Below, piece after piece: positions 40,636 through 63,938 of a stretch of 64,000 nt of DNA. The DNA is taken from positions 4,292,501 to 4,356,500 of the forward strand of contig OX438750.1 of the NCBI GenBank assembly GCA_949316235.1. Reading direction: 5' to 3'. The DNA is from Oegoconia quadripuncta (taxonomy: Eukaryota; Arthropoda; Insecta; Lepidoptera; Autostichidae). The translations under genes and the position numbers were made by a program. The stretch's first letter is position 1, and every line of letters starts with the position of its first letter. The notes below the pieces were generated by a model. The model worked only from the letters and a program-made list of their open reading frames with translations. It was not told the origin of the DNA and ran no database searches.

Positions 40636-41100
40636 TAATATATGATATGGCGGCAAACGAGCATGCGGGTCACCTGATGGAAAGCAATCACCGCCGCCCA
40701 TGGACACCCGCAACACCAAAAGTGTCACAGATGCGTTGCCGGCCTTTGAGGAAGTTGTATTAGGCTCGTTTCTTGAAGGTTCCAATGTCATACTCGTTCG
40801 GGAATACCGCTGCAGGAAGTCCATTCCACAGGGTGGTCGTATGTGGTAGGAAGTTTCTTGAGAAACTTCCACTCATCCAGGTGATGTGGATGGAGTTTTA
40901 ATTTTCGGCGAGAAGTGTAACAGTTAAATTGAGCAGCGGGTATTAGCTCGAACAGTTCTTCAGAACACTCCCCATGTAATATGCGATAGAGGATGCAGAG
41001 GGACGCGACGTCTCTTCGCAACGCCTGGGGATCCAGTCGGTCAGCGAGACTTTCTAGGCCGACAGGTCCCTGCACCCTTTTGCCTGGCTGCTGCGTTCAG
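40636..41100 (-). mobile_element. LINE C-terminal remnant, antisense
   Basis: Minus-strand frames give LRRDVASLCILYRILHGECS, EELFELIPAAQF and KLKLHPHHLDEW, then a poorer [11 protein letters not shown] and a 3' end with CATCAGGTGACCCGCATGC-like sequence. This is a conserved insect LINE C-terminus; the first ATG of that frame is at 41075. Confidence 0.65.
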
Positions 41101-41276
41101 GATCATCATCTCACGAGGGGGAGTTCTTAACTTTTAATAGCAAGGACGGATACTAAATTTTGCATACGCCGTTTTGAGAGTTAAACATGATTTTCACGGT
41201 GACCCGATGCTCCAGCCAGGATTATCTCCCCAAGAGGGATCACCTCTTCGGTTAGTAGCACGGACTTCGTTTTTTT

Positions 41277-41667
41277 TTATGCATGAGGGACAACACTTGA
41301 CCTCAATCACACATGATGTTAAGTGAATCGAAGGTGGAAGCGTAGGTACTGACCCGGAAACCCCAACACATTTGGGGGACTGGCTATCTTATCTCTGACA
41401 ACCGGAACACAACAATGCTGTTAATATACTGAACCGGAAACCCTAACACATTTGGGAGACTGGCTATCTTATCTCTGACAACCGGAACACAACAATGCTA
41501 TTAACATTGCTGCTTGGCGGCAGATTTAGATAAGATGGTGGTAGCTAGCCAGGCGGACATTTACCACCAACCAAACCGAGTACTTAAACATGTACCCCGC
41601 TGGGGATCGAACCCGCGACCTCCGACTCGTAAACCCAATGTTGTTTACATTGAGCCACGGAGGCGGC
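41277..41667 (-). mobile_element. tRNA-derived SINE family B, antisense, with internal duplication
   Basis: Reverse tail, body and complete head (ending GCCACGGAGGCGG). About 85 bp (CACATTTGGG to ACAATGCT) is present twice in direct order (41368 and 41448). Confidence 0.8.
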
Positions 41668-42007
41668 GGATGTATGTACTGTACAATACTCAATCAGTCC
41701 AAAAATATGTAACCTTCTTGCAAACGGAAAAAGGAAAAAAACGCGAATGTTACAACGGAAAAATGCTTTTTGAATTTGTTCCATGTTCACGTTGTTGTCA
41801 TTTTAAACGTCACATTAGTCATGTGGTATTGCAATATCAATAAGTAAACAAAATTTTAAAACAATCTCTTTAAAAAATGAAGTGTTTCTGTAGGCTCCCC
41901 TTTGATCTTTGCCGGAGACAGGCGTTCCGTGAGTACCACAACTTATCTCATGCCCCCATACATACATAATGTCACGCCTGTTTCCCGTAGCGGTAGGCAG
42001 AGACACT

Positions 42008-42415
42008 GCCTGGGTCCGGGGCCCGCTTACGGCGATCCGCAAGGTGGCGGCCGCCCAGCGGGTCCAGGTGGGGTGGGCCTCAGTCCGGGCAGAGGCACTG
42101 GCAGCACGGCCATTACAGTGCTTCCAGTGCCTCGAAATGGGGCACGTCAGGGCGACGTGCCCCACGGGGGTAGATAGGAGCGCTCGCTGCTATAAATGCA
42201 GTTTACTGGGCCACAAGGCCAGGGATTGCACAGCCAGCGCTCCTAAGTGCCCGGTTTGCGCCGACTTAGGTCGGCCCGCAGACCATCGGCTGGGTGCAAA
42301 AAAGTGCACCCCGCCGAAAAGGAGAAAGGGGGGAGCGATCAGCACTCCCCTCGCCCCATCCCAGTCGTCCCAGCCGGGTAACAGCCCGGTGGAGGTGGCC
42401 ATGGAGGCCCAGTAA
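42008..42415 (+). CDS. R1-clade LINE ORF1 (Gag-like), C-terminal part only
   Basis: In-frame remnant with zinc knuckles: CFQCLEMGHVRATC, CYKCSLLGHKARDC and CPVCADLGRPADH...C. These bind the element's RNA in Gag-like proteins. The N-terminal part is missing because reverse transcription stopped early. The open frame appears to start upstream at 41969, but that is flanking DNA. The stop TAA (42413-42415) shares its last A with the ORF2 ATG. Confidence 0.85.
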   Translation, partial: AWVRGPLTAIRKVAAAQRVQVGWASVRAEALAARPLQCFQCLEMGHVRATCPTGVDRSARCYKCSLLGHKARDCTASAPKCPVCADLGRPADHRLGAKKCTPPKRRKGGAISTPLAPSQSSQPGNSPVEVAMEAQ

Positions 42416-45400
42416 TGGACCCACGGCCCAATAAGATACTCCAGGGCAACTTGAATCACTGCCGCGCAGCGCAAGACCTGCTGATGCAGACGCTCGCGGA
42501 GTGGTCCGTTGCCCTCGCAGTGATCGCGGAGCCGTACTCGGTTCCGAGCCATCCTCGATGGTTCGGGGCTGACGACGGCTCTGCCGCAATTTATTGGGCT
42601 GGGGGCGATGGCCTCCATTGCTCCCTCCTAGGAAGTGGGATGGGGTACGTGGCCGTGGAATGGGGCTCCACGGCCGTCGTGGGCTGCTACATCTCTCCCA
42701 ACTGCGGCCTCGCCGCGTACGAGGCATACCTGGACGGGCTGGCGAACCGCATTCGCGGTTGCGCCCCCCGTCCCGTATTCGTCCTGGGTGACTTTAACGC
42801 CCACTCGCGAGAGTGGGGCGACACCCGAGACGACGTAAGGGGAGAGACCCTCCTGGAGTGGGCGGCGGGACTGGACCTCCGGTTGATAAACCGGGGTTCG
42901 GTCAGCACCTGTGTGCGATGGCAGGGGGAGTCGATCGTGGATTTGTCATGGGCGACTCCCTCTGCGATACACATGGTGTCGGGATGGAGGGTGGCGGAGG
43001 AGGTAGTCAACCTTTCTGACCACCGACACATCCTATTCGGTGTGTCGCTCCGCCATCCTACCCGCCCACGCCAGGATGGCAGCCCTCCGCGACGTTGGTC
43101 CCTCAAGCGGCTCGACCGAGATATGGCCGCAGCCGCAGCCCACGTCGCGGACTGGAGGGAGGAGGAGATCTCGTCTGATCCGGAAGTGCAGGCGGCCTGG
43201 TTCCGGGACACGATGGCATCAATTTGCGATGCCTCGATGCCCCGGGTCCGGCCGGCCAGAGCGGGCTCTGCGTACTGGTGGAGCGGAGAGATCTCGCGAT
43301 TGCGTACCGCGGTCGCGAGAGCTCGTCGCCCGTACCTACGAGCCCGCAGAAGGCGGCGAGCTACAGCCGAGGAGATAGCCGAAGTGCGTCGGGAGTATGG
43401 AGCCGCGGTGAAGGCTCTCAGCGATGCCATCGCTGAGGCCAAGGCCCGGTCCTGGAGAGAGCTCATCGAGGGACTGAATAGGGACCCATGGGGGCGCCCG
43501 TACCGAATGGTACTGGGCAAGCTCAAACCATGGGTCCCTCCGTTGACGGAGACCCTGGACCCCGAATTCGTGGGAAGAGTGGTAGATACGCTCTTCCCAA
43601 GGGTCCAGGACAGTCCCTCGAACCCTCCGTCGCAGTCGCACCGGGATCCCTGGGCCGACGACTGCGAGGTAACGGAGGGTGAGCTGGACCGGGCCGTTCG
43701 GCGGCTGGCCTCCCGAAACACCGCGCCTGGACCCGACGGAGTCCCGGGCAAGGCGCTGGTGCTGGCACTGGCTATCCTTGGGAACCGCATGAGGCAGCTA
43801 TTCACTAGCTGCCTCCGTGAAGGTGTGTTCCCCCTCGGCTGGAAAGAAGCGAGACTGGTGCTCCTGAAGAAGGAAGGAAGGACCGCAGACAATCCCTCTG
43901 CGTTCCGACCGATATGCCTGCTGAACGAGACGGGGAAACTCTTCGAGAGAGTTATCTCCGCTCGTATCAGCGGGCACCTGTCGCGAGTGGGTCCCGACTT
44001 GTCGGACCGCCAGTTCGGATTCCGACAGGGGCGATCGACGGTTGACGCGGTCAACCTCGTTCGTTCCCTGTCGGAATTGGCGGTCCGCGGGGGGGGTGTG
44101 GCGTTGGCGGTGAGTTTGGACATCGTCAACGCCTTCGGTACCCTCCCCTGGCAGGCCATAAGGGAGGCCCTCGTATATCACGAGGTGCCTCCCTACCTGC
44201 GGGCCGTGATCGGGGCATACCTGCGCGACAGGACCGTGAGGTTCGTCGGCCGGAACGGGGTGGAAACACGGAGGGATGTCTGTTGCGGGGTTCCACAGGG
44301 GTCCGTTTTAGGGCCCCTGTTGTGGAACCTCGCATACGATGCGGTCCTTCGCATCAGTCTCCCCTCCGGCTTGTCTGTCGTCTGCTACGCAGACGACACA
44401 CTGGTGATGGCCGGGGGGACCGACTTTGAGGAGGTGCTTCGGCTCGCCGAACTTGGCGTGGCATGTGTCGTCGGGAAGGTCCGCGAGCTGGGCCTAGAGG
44501 TAGCGCCTCACAAGACCGAGGCGCTATGGTTTCACGGCCTCCGTCGAGGTCGCCAACCACCCAGCTCGCGACTCCGGGTAGGTGACGCCGAAGTCCAGGT
44601 GGGGCGGTGCATCAAGTACCTGGGCCTCACCCTGGACAGCCGATGGGGCTTCGAAGAGCACTTCGAGCGCCTGGTCCCCCGAGTGCGAAAGGTAGCGGGC
44701 GCTTTGCACCGCCTCCTACCTAATCTCGGGGGACCACGGGAGGAAGTTCGCCGCCTCTACGGTGGCGTCGTGCGATCCATGGCCCTCTACGGGGCCCCCG
44801 TCTGGTCGAACGACCTGGCGAGGTCCTCCCGCTGCAGAGCTCTCCTCGGGAGCCTGCAGCGGCTGATGGCCATTCGGATCGTACGAGGCTACCGGACGAT
44901 TTCGTTCGAGGCGGCGACGGTCCTAGCGCGGGCTCCACCCTTCGACATCCTGGCCGACATGGACGCGGCGGTTTACGACCGCATCCGCTCTGTCGAACGG
45001 GATGCCGAGGGGGTCGCGCCTGACCGTGCGCTCGAGATGCTACGGCAGAACGCACACCGACGGGCGCTGACGCTCTGGCGGGAGCGCCTTGTGATACAAG
45101 GCTGCGCCCGCCAACGCGCCGTCGGAGCCGTTCTGCCGAACTTCGAAGCATGGATGGGGAGGAAAGGCTGCGTCACCTACAGGTTGACTCAGATACTCAC
45201 CGGGCACGGGTGCTTCGGTGAGTATCTGAGTCGAATCGGACGGGAGGAGACGGCACGATGCCACCACTGCGCGTCCGACCAGGACTCCGCCCAGCACACG
45301 CTGGAGGACTGCCCGGCGTGGCAGTCCGAGCGTAGAGACCTGGTCGACCGGATCGGACGAGATCTGTCCCCGTCAGCATTAGTCGCGGCTATGCTGGCGA

Positions 45401-45534
45401 GTGAGGAGGGTTGGAGGGCAGCGGCCTCCTTCTGCGAGGCAGTCATGCTCCAGAAGGAGGCCGCAGAGCGGGATCGGGAGAGGGCCGATCCCGCTCGCAG
45501 GAGGCGACGTCGGGGGGGCGGCAACGCTCGCTAG
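42415..45534 (+). CDS. R1-clade LINE ORF2: endonuclease, reverse transcriptase, zinc motif, intact
   Basis: 1039 residues without a stop. The endonuclease region (about residues 1-225) has QGNLNHCRAAQD, VLGDFNAHSREWGD and LSDHRHILF. The reverse transcriptase has FRPICLLNETGKLFERV, FGFRQGRSTVDA, GVPQGSVLGPLLWN and YADD at about residue 658. A C-terminal CHHC-type motif (CHHCASDQDSAQHTLEDC, about residue 948) is characteristic of the clade. Translation probably begins by re-initiation at the overlapping TAATG. The large frames on the opposite strand (for example 42687-44159) are shadows caused by high G+C. The ORF looks competent, but the element lacks its 5' part. Confidence 0.93.
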   Translation: MDPRPNKILQGNLNHCRAAQDLLMQTLAEWSVALAVIAEPYSVPSHPRWFGADDGSAAIYWAGGDGLHCSLLGSGMGYVAVEWGSTAVVGCYISPNCGLAAYEAYLDGLANRIRGCAPRPVFVLGDFNAHSREWGDTRDDVRGETLLEWAAGLDLRLINRGSVSTCVRWQGESIVDLSWATPSAIHMVSGWRVAEEVVNLSDHRHILFGVSLRHPTRPRQDGSPPRRWSLKRLDRDMAAAAAHVADWREEEISSDPEVQAAWFRDTMASICDASMPRVRPARAGSAYWWSGEISRLRTAVARARRPYLRARRRRRATAEEIAEVRREYGAAVKALSDAIAEAKARSWRELIEGLNRDPWGRPYRMVLGKLKPWVPPLTETLDPEFVGRVVDTLFPRVQDSPSNPPSQSHRDPWADDCEVTEGELDRAVRRLASRNTAPGPDGVPGKALVLALAILGNRMRQLFTSCLREGVFPLGWKEARLVLLKKEGRTADNPSAFRPICLLNETGKLFERVISARISGHLSRVGPDLSDRQFGFRQGRSTVDAVNLVRSLSELAVRGGGVALAVSLDIVNAFGTLPWQAIREALVYHEVPPYLRAVIGAYLRDRTVRFVGRNGVETRRDVCCGVPQGSVLGPLLWNLAYDAVLRISLPSGLSVVCYADDTLVMAGGTDFEEVLRLAELGVACVVGKVRELGLEVAPHKTEALWFHGLRRGRQPPSSRLRVGDAEVQVGRCIKYLGLTLDSRWGFEEHFERLVPRVRKVAGALHRLLPNLGGPREEVRRLYGGVVRSMALYGAPVWSNDLARSSRCRALLGSLQRLMAIRIVRGYRTISFEAATVLARAPPFDILADMDAAVYDRIRSVERDAEGVAPDRALEMLRQNAHRRALTLWRERLVIQGCARQRAVGAVLPNFEAWMGRKGCVTYRLTQILTGHGCFGEYLSRIGREETARCHHCASDQDSAQHTLEDCPAWQSERRDLVDRIGRDLSPSALVAAMLASEEGWRAAASFCEAVMLQKEAAERDRERADPARRRRRRGGGNAR

Positions 45535-46104
45535 CCCCCCCTGCACGTCGCCTGAGGGTCGCGGGCGGCTACATCTCGGGGCGATGTAGTCGTCGGACGC
45601 GGCCCGGGAGAGGATGACACCCCCCGGAGCGACCGGGGGGGTGTCGTCGCATCGGGCCCTGTCGCGCCTCATACCACCCGCTGATTGCGGTGTGAGACTC
45701 GACAGCGCCCCCCGTGGAGGGCGCGCTAGCCGCCCTCCGGGAACGGGCCTCCCCTTGTGAGGGGGGGCAGGGCAGGGGGGGGCCTGGAGCCGCTTATGCG
45801 TTCCCAGGTCCTCCCTACTGCCGAAGAAGGTCGCCGCGGGGTTTTAGTGGGTATCCCTCCCGTTAGGGAGGGGAGTCCCACATAACCGTCTCGCCGTCCC
45901 CCAGGCGAGCGGTACGCGTAACGCATTTCCCCGCGAAAAAAAAAAAAAAAAAAAAAAAAGGCAGAGACACAGACTACCACTTGCTACGATCCTGACACAT
46001 GCGCCCATATCCATTTTCAAAAGCCACACTAGCATTTTGGAAAGTTACCTACATAGTTCAGCGGATGACAAAGTAACAATGAACAGGGCAGACATCACAG
46101 TGTA

Positions 46105-46192
46105 GCCTTCGTGGCCGTTGGAGCATTAATGTCCATGAGTGGAGACCACGCACAGGCAAGCGCAGCGTGAGTCGGCTTATAACGCGGAAACT
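46105..46192 (+). mobile_element. LINE C-terminal scrap
   Basis: The frame gives RGRWSINVHEWRPRTGKRSV, matching a short conserved motif of LINE C-termini; a stop follows soon after. Confidence 0.45.
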
Positions 46193-46557
46193 CTAAATTC
46201 AGGCCGCTTGCAACCGGTCTGGAAATCAGGAAGTCTCAGCATACGCTGACCTGTGGTTATCATGATGGTGATGACAGGAAAATTCATTTTGGTACTGCAT
46301 CCTATGTTTAACAATGCAATAGTATTATCGTTAGGGTGTTATCACACTGGCGATTTGCGAGCTAGTACGAAGTGCAGAGGGAAAAGCCATGTGCACCCGC
46401 GGCTGCGTGTTCGCTGCGCGCCTGCTGCAAACTCTCGGCGAGCCCGCACCGATGTGATAAAAAAATTAAATAAATATTTCATAGTTTAAAGAGGTATTAA
46501 AGAGATGCCACACGTTGCGATGTGTCATCGCTCCGTCATATTGATATGCGTCTAGTG

Positions 46558-47137
46558 CATTCGCGTTAAGAAAATAGTGACTCATCGCTGACGCTAAATT
46601 AGAAAGCCGTGGTCACATTAACCAAGTAAACCCTTCAGACAATACAGACGTGTCTTTTGACAATTTCATAAAAGGATACCTCACCAGTTCTTAAAAATAA
46701 AACGGGTTAAATAATCGAGAAGATACCGACCGACATCTTAATGGAATAAGCAGCAGATATTAGACTGGCTTCAAAGTAAAGGCGTGACAATGGATAATGA
46801 GATAAGTAACAAAGGAACTTATGTTGAAAATTTACGAAATTGCCCCGCGATATAATACTCTAAAGCAAATGGCATTTTAAAATAATTACATAATGGTGTC
46901 GATTCGGATGTACACCAACTAAACTAAAACCAGTTTTAAAGTAGTACTGTCTCTTTCTCCCTGGAACAGTACGATGCGACGGCACCACTCCAAAACGGTT
47001 TTAGTTTAGTGTACATCCGAAAAATGTACAGTAACATGGCTTTTATGAAATAAGTAGTTCCATTTTGAACCCCAGTATGAATATGCCTTTAATCTGCAGT
47101 TGCACTGATGAGTCACTATTTTCTTAACGCGAATGAA
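46558..47137. repeat. 33 bp inverted pair about 520 bp apart
   Basis: GCGTTAAGAAAATAGTGACTCATC at 46563 occurs inverted at 47108-47131. Similarity stops on both sides after about 33 bp. A foldback MITE sits between the arms. Confidence 0.6.
46894..47020. mobile_element. Foldback MITE, family TGGTGTCG
   Basis: TGGTGTCGATTCGGATGTAC start and the inverted AAACGGTTTTAGTTTAGTGTAC end; the last bases of the right arm are worn. Confidence 0.75.
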
Positions 47138-47323
47138 CTTTATAGTTAGGGAACAATGATCTCTTATTTGAATGCAGTTTATTGTTAGACTGAGGTTATA
47201 CATATGTACAGAAATAGCTCATCCGAGCGGCAACTTGAATTAAAGTAAGAGATCATAGTAGCCCCCTAAATCGACATACCACAATGTTATATTTTGTCAA
47301 CTCTTTAACCTTTTCTTTGACAG

Positions 47324-47559
47324 ATAACGTCTTATTACCGAAGTGTCTCACTCCTGCGCACTACGACCTATGCACAAGGAGTATCTCCATTGAGTTGCCA
47401 GTGAGGGACTTCATTCCACATCTGCCCCCAGTCGCTCAACTCCCTCAGCCAGTGGCCGTAATCCCTAAACAGTCGGCGGTGAAACCATGGGCGAGGCAGG
47501 CGCAGAGAAGGGCGGAGAAAAGGGCTCAAGCTTCACGGGTAACTAAAAAAGTTATATAG
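47324..47559 (+). CDS. Possible terminal exon of an unidentified gene
   Basis: An open frame that ends in TAG (47557) follows a strong pyrimidine tract and CAG acceptor at 47321-47323. The frame implies a phase-1 intron before it. It encodes about 78 residues: a segment with LTPAHYDLCTRSISIELP, a proline-rich stretch (PHLPPVAQLPQP), then a basic C-terminus rich in R, K, Q and A (QAQRRAEKRAQ). The composition is protein-like and unlike the flanking repeats. I do not recognise the family and found no upstream exon; any such exon would have to lie among the transposons at 33-47 kb. It is not part of the ATP synthase gene that starts 2.2 kb later, because it ends in a stop. Confidence 0.4.
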
Positions 47560-48405
47560 GATGCAACTGGTGTGGACATGCTTGTCTCATCTTCCATCAA
47601 CGTCTTACATAGGCTATTCAACAGCGGAGCAGAGAACCTCACACGCCGCAAATATATGCCTAAGTAGAGATTACAATTTTCACCGCTTGGGGTAGAAGCC
47701 CGGCCGTGGGGACCAGGCGCACATAGGCTCTTCCGTTTTATCGGAGTGCTTGGTCGCAGCCTCGCACGACCAGAAGGCTGGTCTGCATTTAGAACAAAAG
47801 GTGAGCCTCGCTGTTCAACGAAGCAATGCCTCCAGCCTATTCGGACCCTTCCGGTCGCGCAAGACCTGGGGACAAATCTTCAGTTTATCTAATTAGTTAA
47901 TTTATTTTATTTTAATTATAATAATTCCAGTGATAACAAAATTAAAACATTGATCCATAATATTCTTCGGCAATATCAAAACAAAAAAGTAAGGAATTTC
48001 TCATTTTGTGTTTAAACTAAATTAGACAGGCCTTTCTCTGACCGTTGCCTTGTGGCCTTACCTTGACGGTAAACTACGAGAACTACATCGTAATTCAATG
48101 CAAATCTTCGGCCGCACACGTCACTTTCCCTCAGGTGAGATTATGGTCAAACGTGTATCCAGTTAATCATAAAAAAAATCAAATATTTCGTTAGGGGATA
48201 CACCGAATATCTTGCCTTACAAACGTATATTGATTTAAAGAATAATTGTCTATTCAAAAGGAAAACATGTAATATATTCATCATTCACAAATGGTTAAAT
48301 TAGCTGTAAGTTTTCCAAAAACAAATAAAATATAACTTAAGACTATAAATTCGTGGAAGAAGTATGAAGCTTATAAATGTGCTAACACTGTTAATTGTTC
48401 GTGCC
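47560..48405. other. Intergenic, mostly unassigned
   Basis: Contains G+C-richer DNA at 47.69-47.88 kb that looks like a decayed retroelement ORF (TGGTCGCAGCCTCGCACGACC), and a LINE 3' end like that at 17870 (48110-48175, sense). No gene recognised. Confidence 0.4.
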
Positions 48406-48409
48406 TAAA

Positions 48410-49731
48410 AACTAACAAATATGCTCGCGTGTGGTTCTTTCGGACCCCATTTTCAAAATCAAATTGAAGCTACTTGTACTACAAAATTAGAGTTTCTTTA
48501 TTTCGAAATCTGGAAAATCAACAAAAACATAAGCACTTAGCGTCTAAAGGACTTAAAATGATTAATAAGTTAATAGCATACATTATAATTCAGAAACTAT
48601 ATTTTTTGTAGACAATCAGCACATAGTATGCTCATGGTCATTACAAATTTTAGTGCGTCGTGACACAGATTACTAATAAGTTACTAAAATAAGTCGTGAT
48701 TTCATTTTCACGTCTTTACGTCTTGGACAAAAGATACATCTGCCTTTGGAAATTGATGGAGGAGGAGTCGTAGAAAATTCGGGTCTCTCAATTTCCATAC
48801 TTCGCTTCATACGTTTTTATAATGGTTCAAGAAAAAATGCACATCCAAAGAAGTAACGGAGTGCTCGCGCGGAGTCCGTTTGAACCCCAGACGTACTCCC
48901 CGGATACAATAAAGCAACCCTGGTAAACTAATATAGGTGAATTATGAGGTATCCTTCCGTTTGGTAAAATATTTTTCGACAAATTTTACTTCCCAAAAAA
49001 CTTATCGCACTAGTTTCATGTCCCAAAAAAATCTTTAGCAAATGTATATTTCGCATCTTAGACACTTTAGGTTAAATATTAATTTGGCAACTTACTTGCT
49101 CAAGTTTTATTAAGTCAAATATACATTAAGCAAATGCATTATTTTGTAAAAAATTATATTCCAAAAATATTTCTTATAGGTTACGTAGGCTAGATTAGAA
49201 CTGCTAAAAAAGTGGGTTAGGTTAGAACTGTGACCCTAACAAAAGCGAAGCGCGGGAATTTATTTGTATAATAAATAACAATATAATAATTATAGAAGTT
49301 CTTACTTGTAAATTATTTGTCCAAGGTGAAACAAACATTTAATGCAGTGAATTTAGACTCTTAAGTAAATCATACGATATGCAATATTTTGGAAAGAGCA
49401 TGTTATGCCAAACCATTTTTGACACATAATACTTGGTAAAATGAAACATTGCCATGTAATTATTTGTTAAACAATAAATTGCCGAAAATAATAAAACTGT
49501 AAAATTGCGAAAAGTTGTTTTGTCAAATGTTTTTTTTTTGCCACATGAAAATTTGGGAAACATACTTTGGCATGTGAAAGTAGAAACGTTTTTTGTCCAA
49601 AAATTATGAAGTAATGAGCGTTTTAGGAAGCTACTAGGCGTGTAGAGAAGATAGTTGCAAAATTCGAGAAATTACACAACTTTGAATCTGCATTGGGGTC
49701 CAAATGGACCCTGCGCGAGTAATATCCTCTT
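48410..49731 (-). mobile_element. piggyBac-like remnant upstream of the ATP synthase gene
   Basis: Left end ATATGCTCGCGTG...TTTCGGACCCC and right end GGGGTCCAAATGGACCC...GCGCGAGTAATATCC form an imperfect inverted pair. A TTAA borders the right end (49732-49735); on the left the matching position reads CTAA. The left side carries a decayed Cys-rich domain on the minus strand (separate entry). The middle (about 48.95-49.6 kb) is filled by A+T-rich MITE-like sequence. The element's right end is about 16 bp from the ATG at 49751. Confidence 0.5.
48606..48765 (-). pseudogene. Cys-rich C-terminal domain of a piggyBac-type transposase, decayed
   Basis: Minus-strand frame gives SKGRCIFCPRRKDVKMKSR, two stops within a short gap, then KICNDHEHTMCADCLQKI and a terminal stop. 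The C-x2-C ... C-x2-H ... C-x2-C spacing is that of the zinc-binding tail that recognises the ends of piggyBac elements. Read from conceptual translation by eye; not in any long open frame. Confidence 0.6.
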
Positions 49732-49750
49732 AACTTTTTACTAGGTCAAG

Positions 49751-63267
<13,517 letters not shown>

Positions 63268-63430
63268 GTATTTATAGCCTACTCCAAAAACGATGACGAT
63301 TCAAGGCGTATGATTTTATGACATTAGAATCGATTTATTCTTCTTTTGTTTGGATAATACATTTTTGAAGATTTTGGAAGTTGACAGTTGGGTTCAATTA
63401 TCAGCTCATCGGAATGTGATTGTGGCTCGG

Positions 63431-63613
63431 GTGTATTGTGAGGGGGGGGGGAGAACCTGGAGCCGCTTATGCGTTCCCAAGGGTCCTCCCTACTGCCGAG
63501 CAAGATCGATTTAGTGGGTATTTGTCCCGATAGGGAGGCGAGTCCCACATGACCGACTCGCCGTCCCCCAGGCGTACGGTACATGTAATGCGTTTGCCCA
63601 GGTCAAAAAAAAA
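63431..63613 (+). mobile_element. R1-clade LINE, 3' UTR copy with a long target duplication
   Basis: AACCTGGAGCCGCTTATGCG, TCCTCCCTACTGCCGA and CCGTCCCCCAGGCG match the 3' UTR of the element at 42007-45959, ending in a short poly(A). GGGTTCAATTATC and CAGCTCATCGGAATGTGATT occur on both sides (from 63392 and from 63615). Confidence 0.8.
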
Positions 63614-63689
63614 GGGTTCAATTATCCCACTGTCACTTCAGCTCATCGGAATGTGATTGTGGCGTAAAGTGTCACAGTATTAATATAAA

Positions 63690-63938
63690 TGAAAAAATAA
63701 ATATAAATATCCTTGGACATGCACACGATGCCATCTAGTTCCACATTAAACAATTATAGGCTTGTGTTGTGGATACCAGATGGTTGATATACTACATAAA
63801 TACATTTTTTTATAAATAAATACTTATTGTAAATGAAAACACCATAACTCGGGTACACATGTCCATATTCATCATACAAACATATGTCCCTAGCGGGATT
63901 CGAACCCGCGACCTTTTAGTATACACCAACCAGGTAGT
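63690..63938 (-). mobile_element. tRNA-derived SINE family A, antisense
   Basis: Reverse tail ATAAATATCCTTGGACATG, CCATCTAGTTCCACA, and head GCGGGATTCGAACCCGCG; complete except for the A-box end. Confidence 0.85.

Larger units (their letters stand above)
42007..45959 (+). mobile_element. R1-clade LINE, 5' truncated, with 11 bp target duplication
   Basis: Flanked by GGCAGAGACAC at 41996-42006 and 45960-45970. It holds the end of ORF1, a complete ORF2, a G+C-rich 3' UTR and a 24-base poly(A) (about 45936-45959). The insertion split a common repeat (TAGCGGTAGGCAGAGACACAGACTACC when rejoined, in part). R1-clade elements often target rDNA or telomeres; this copy is in neither. G+C content and codon use differ sharply from the A+T-rich host surroundings. 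Confidence 0.9.
33000..47323. other. Intergenic transposon-dominated zone
   Basis: Between AC45 and the next host exon. Apart from listed elements, stretches at 33.2-33.5, 37.6-37.9, 38.9-39.07 and 41.1-41.27 kb show nothing I recognise. No host gene was found here except the possible exon at its end. Confidence 0.5.

Noticed and set aside
40788..41075. 95-residue minus-strand open frame as a host gene
   Set aside because: Its sequence is a conserved LINE C-terminus and the frame is broken on both sides.
42687..44159. 490-residue open frame on the minus strand
   Set aside because: It lies opposite the R1 ORF2, which has clear catalytic motifs. High G+C keeps the antisense frame open, and it contains no recognisable motif.
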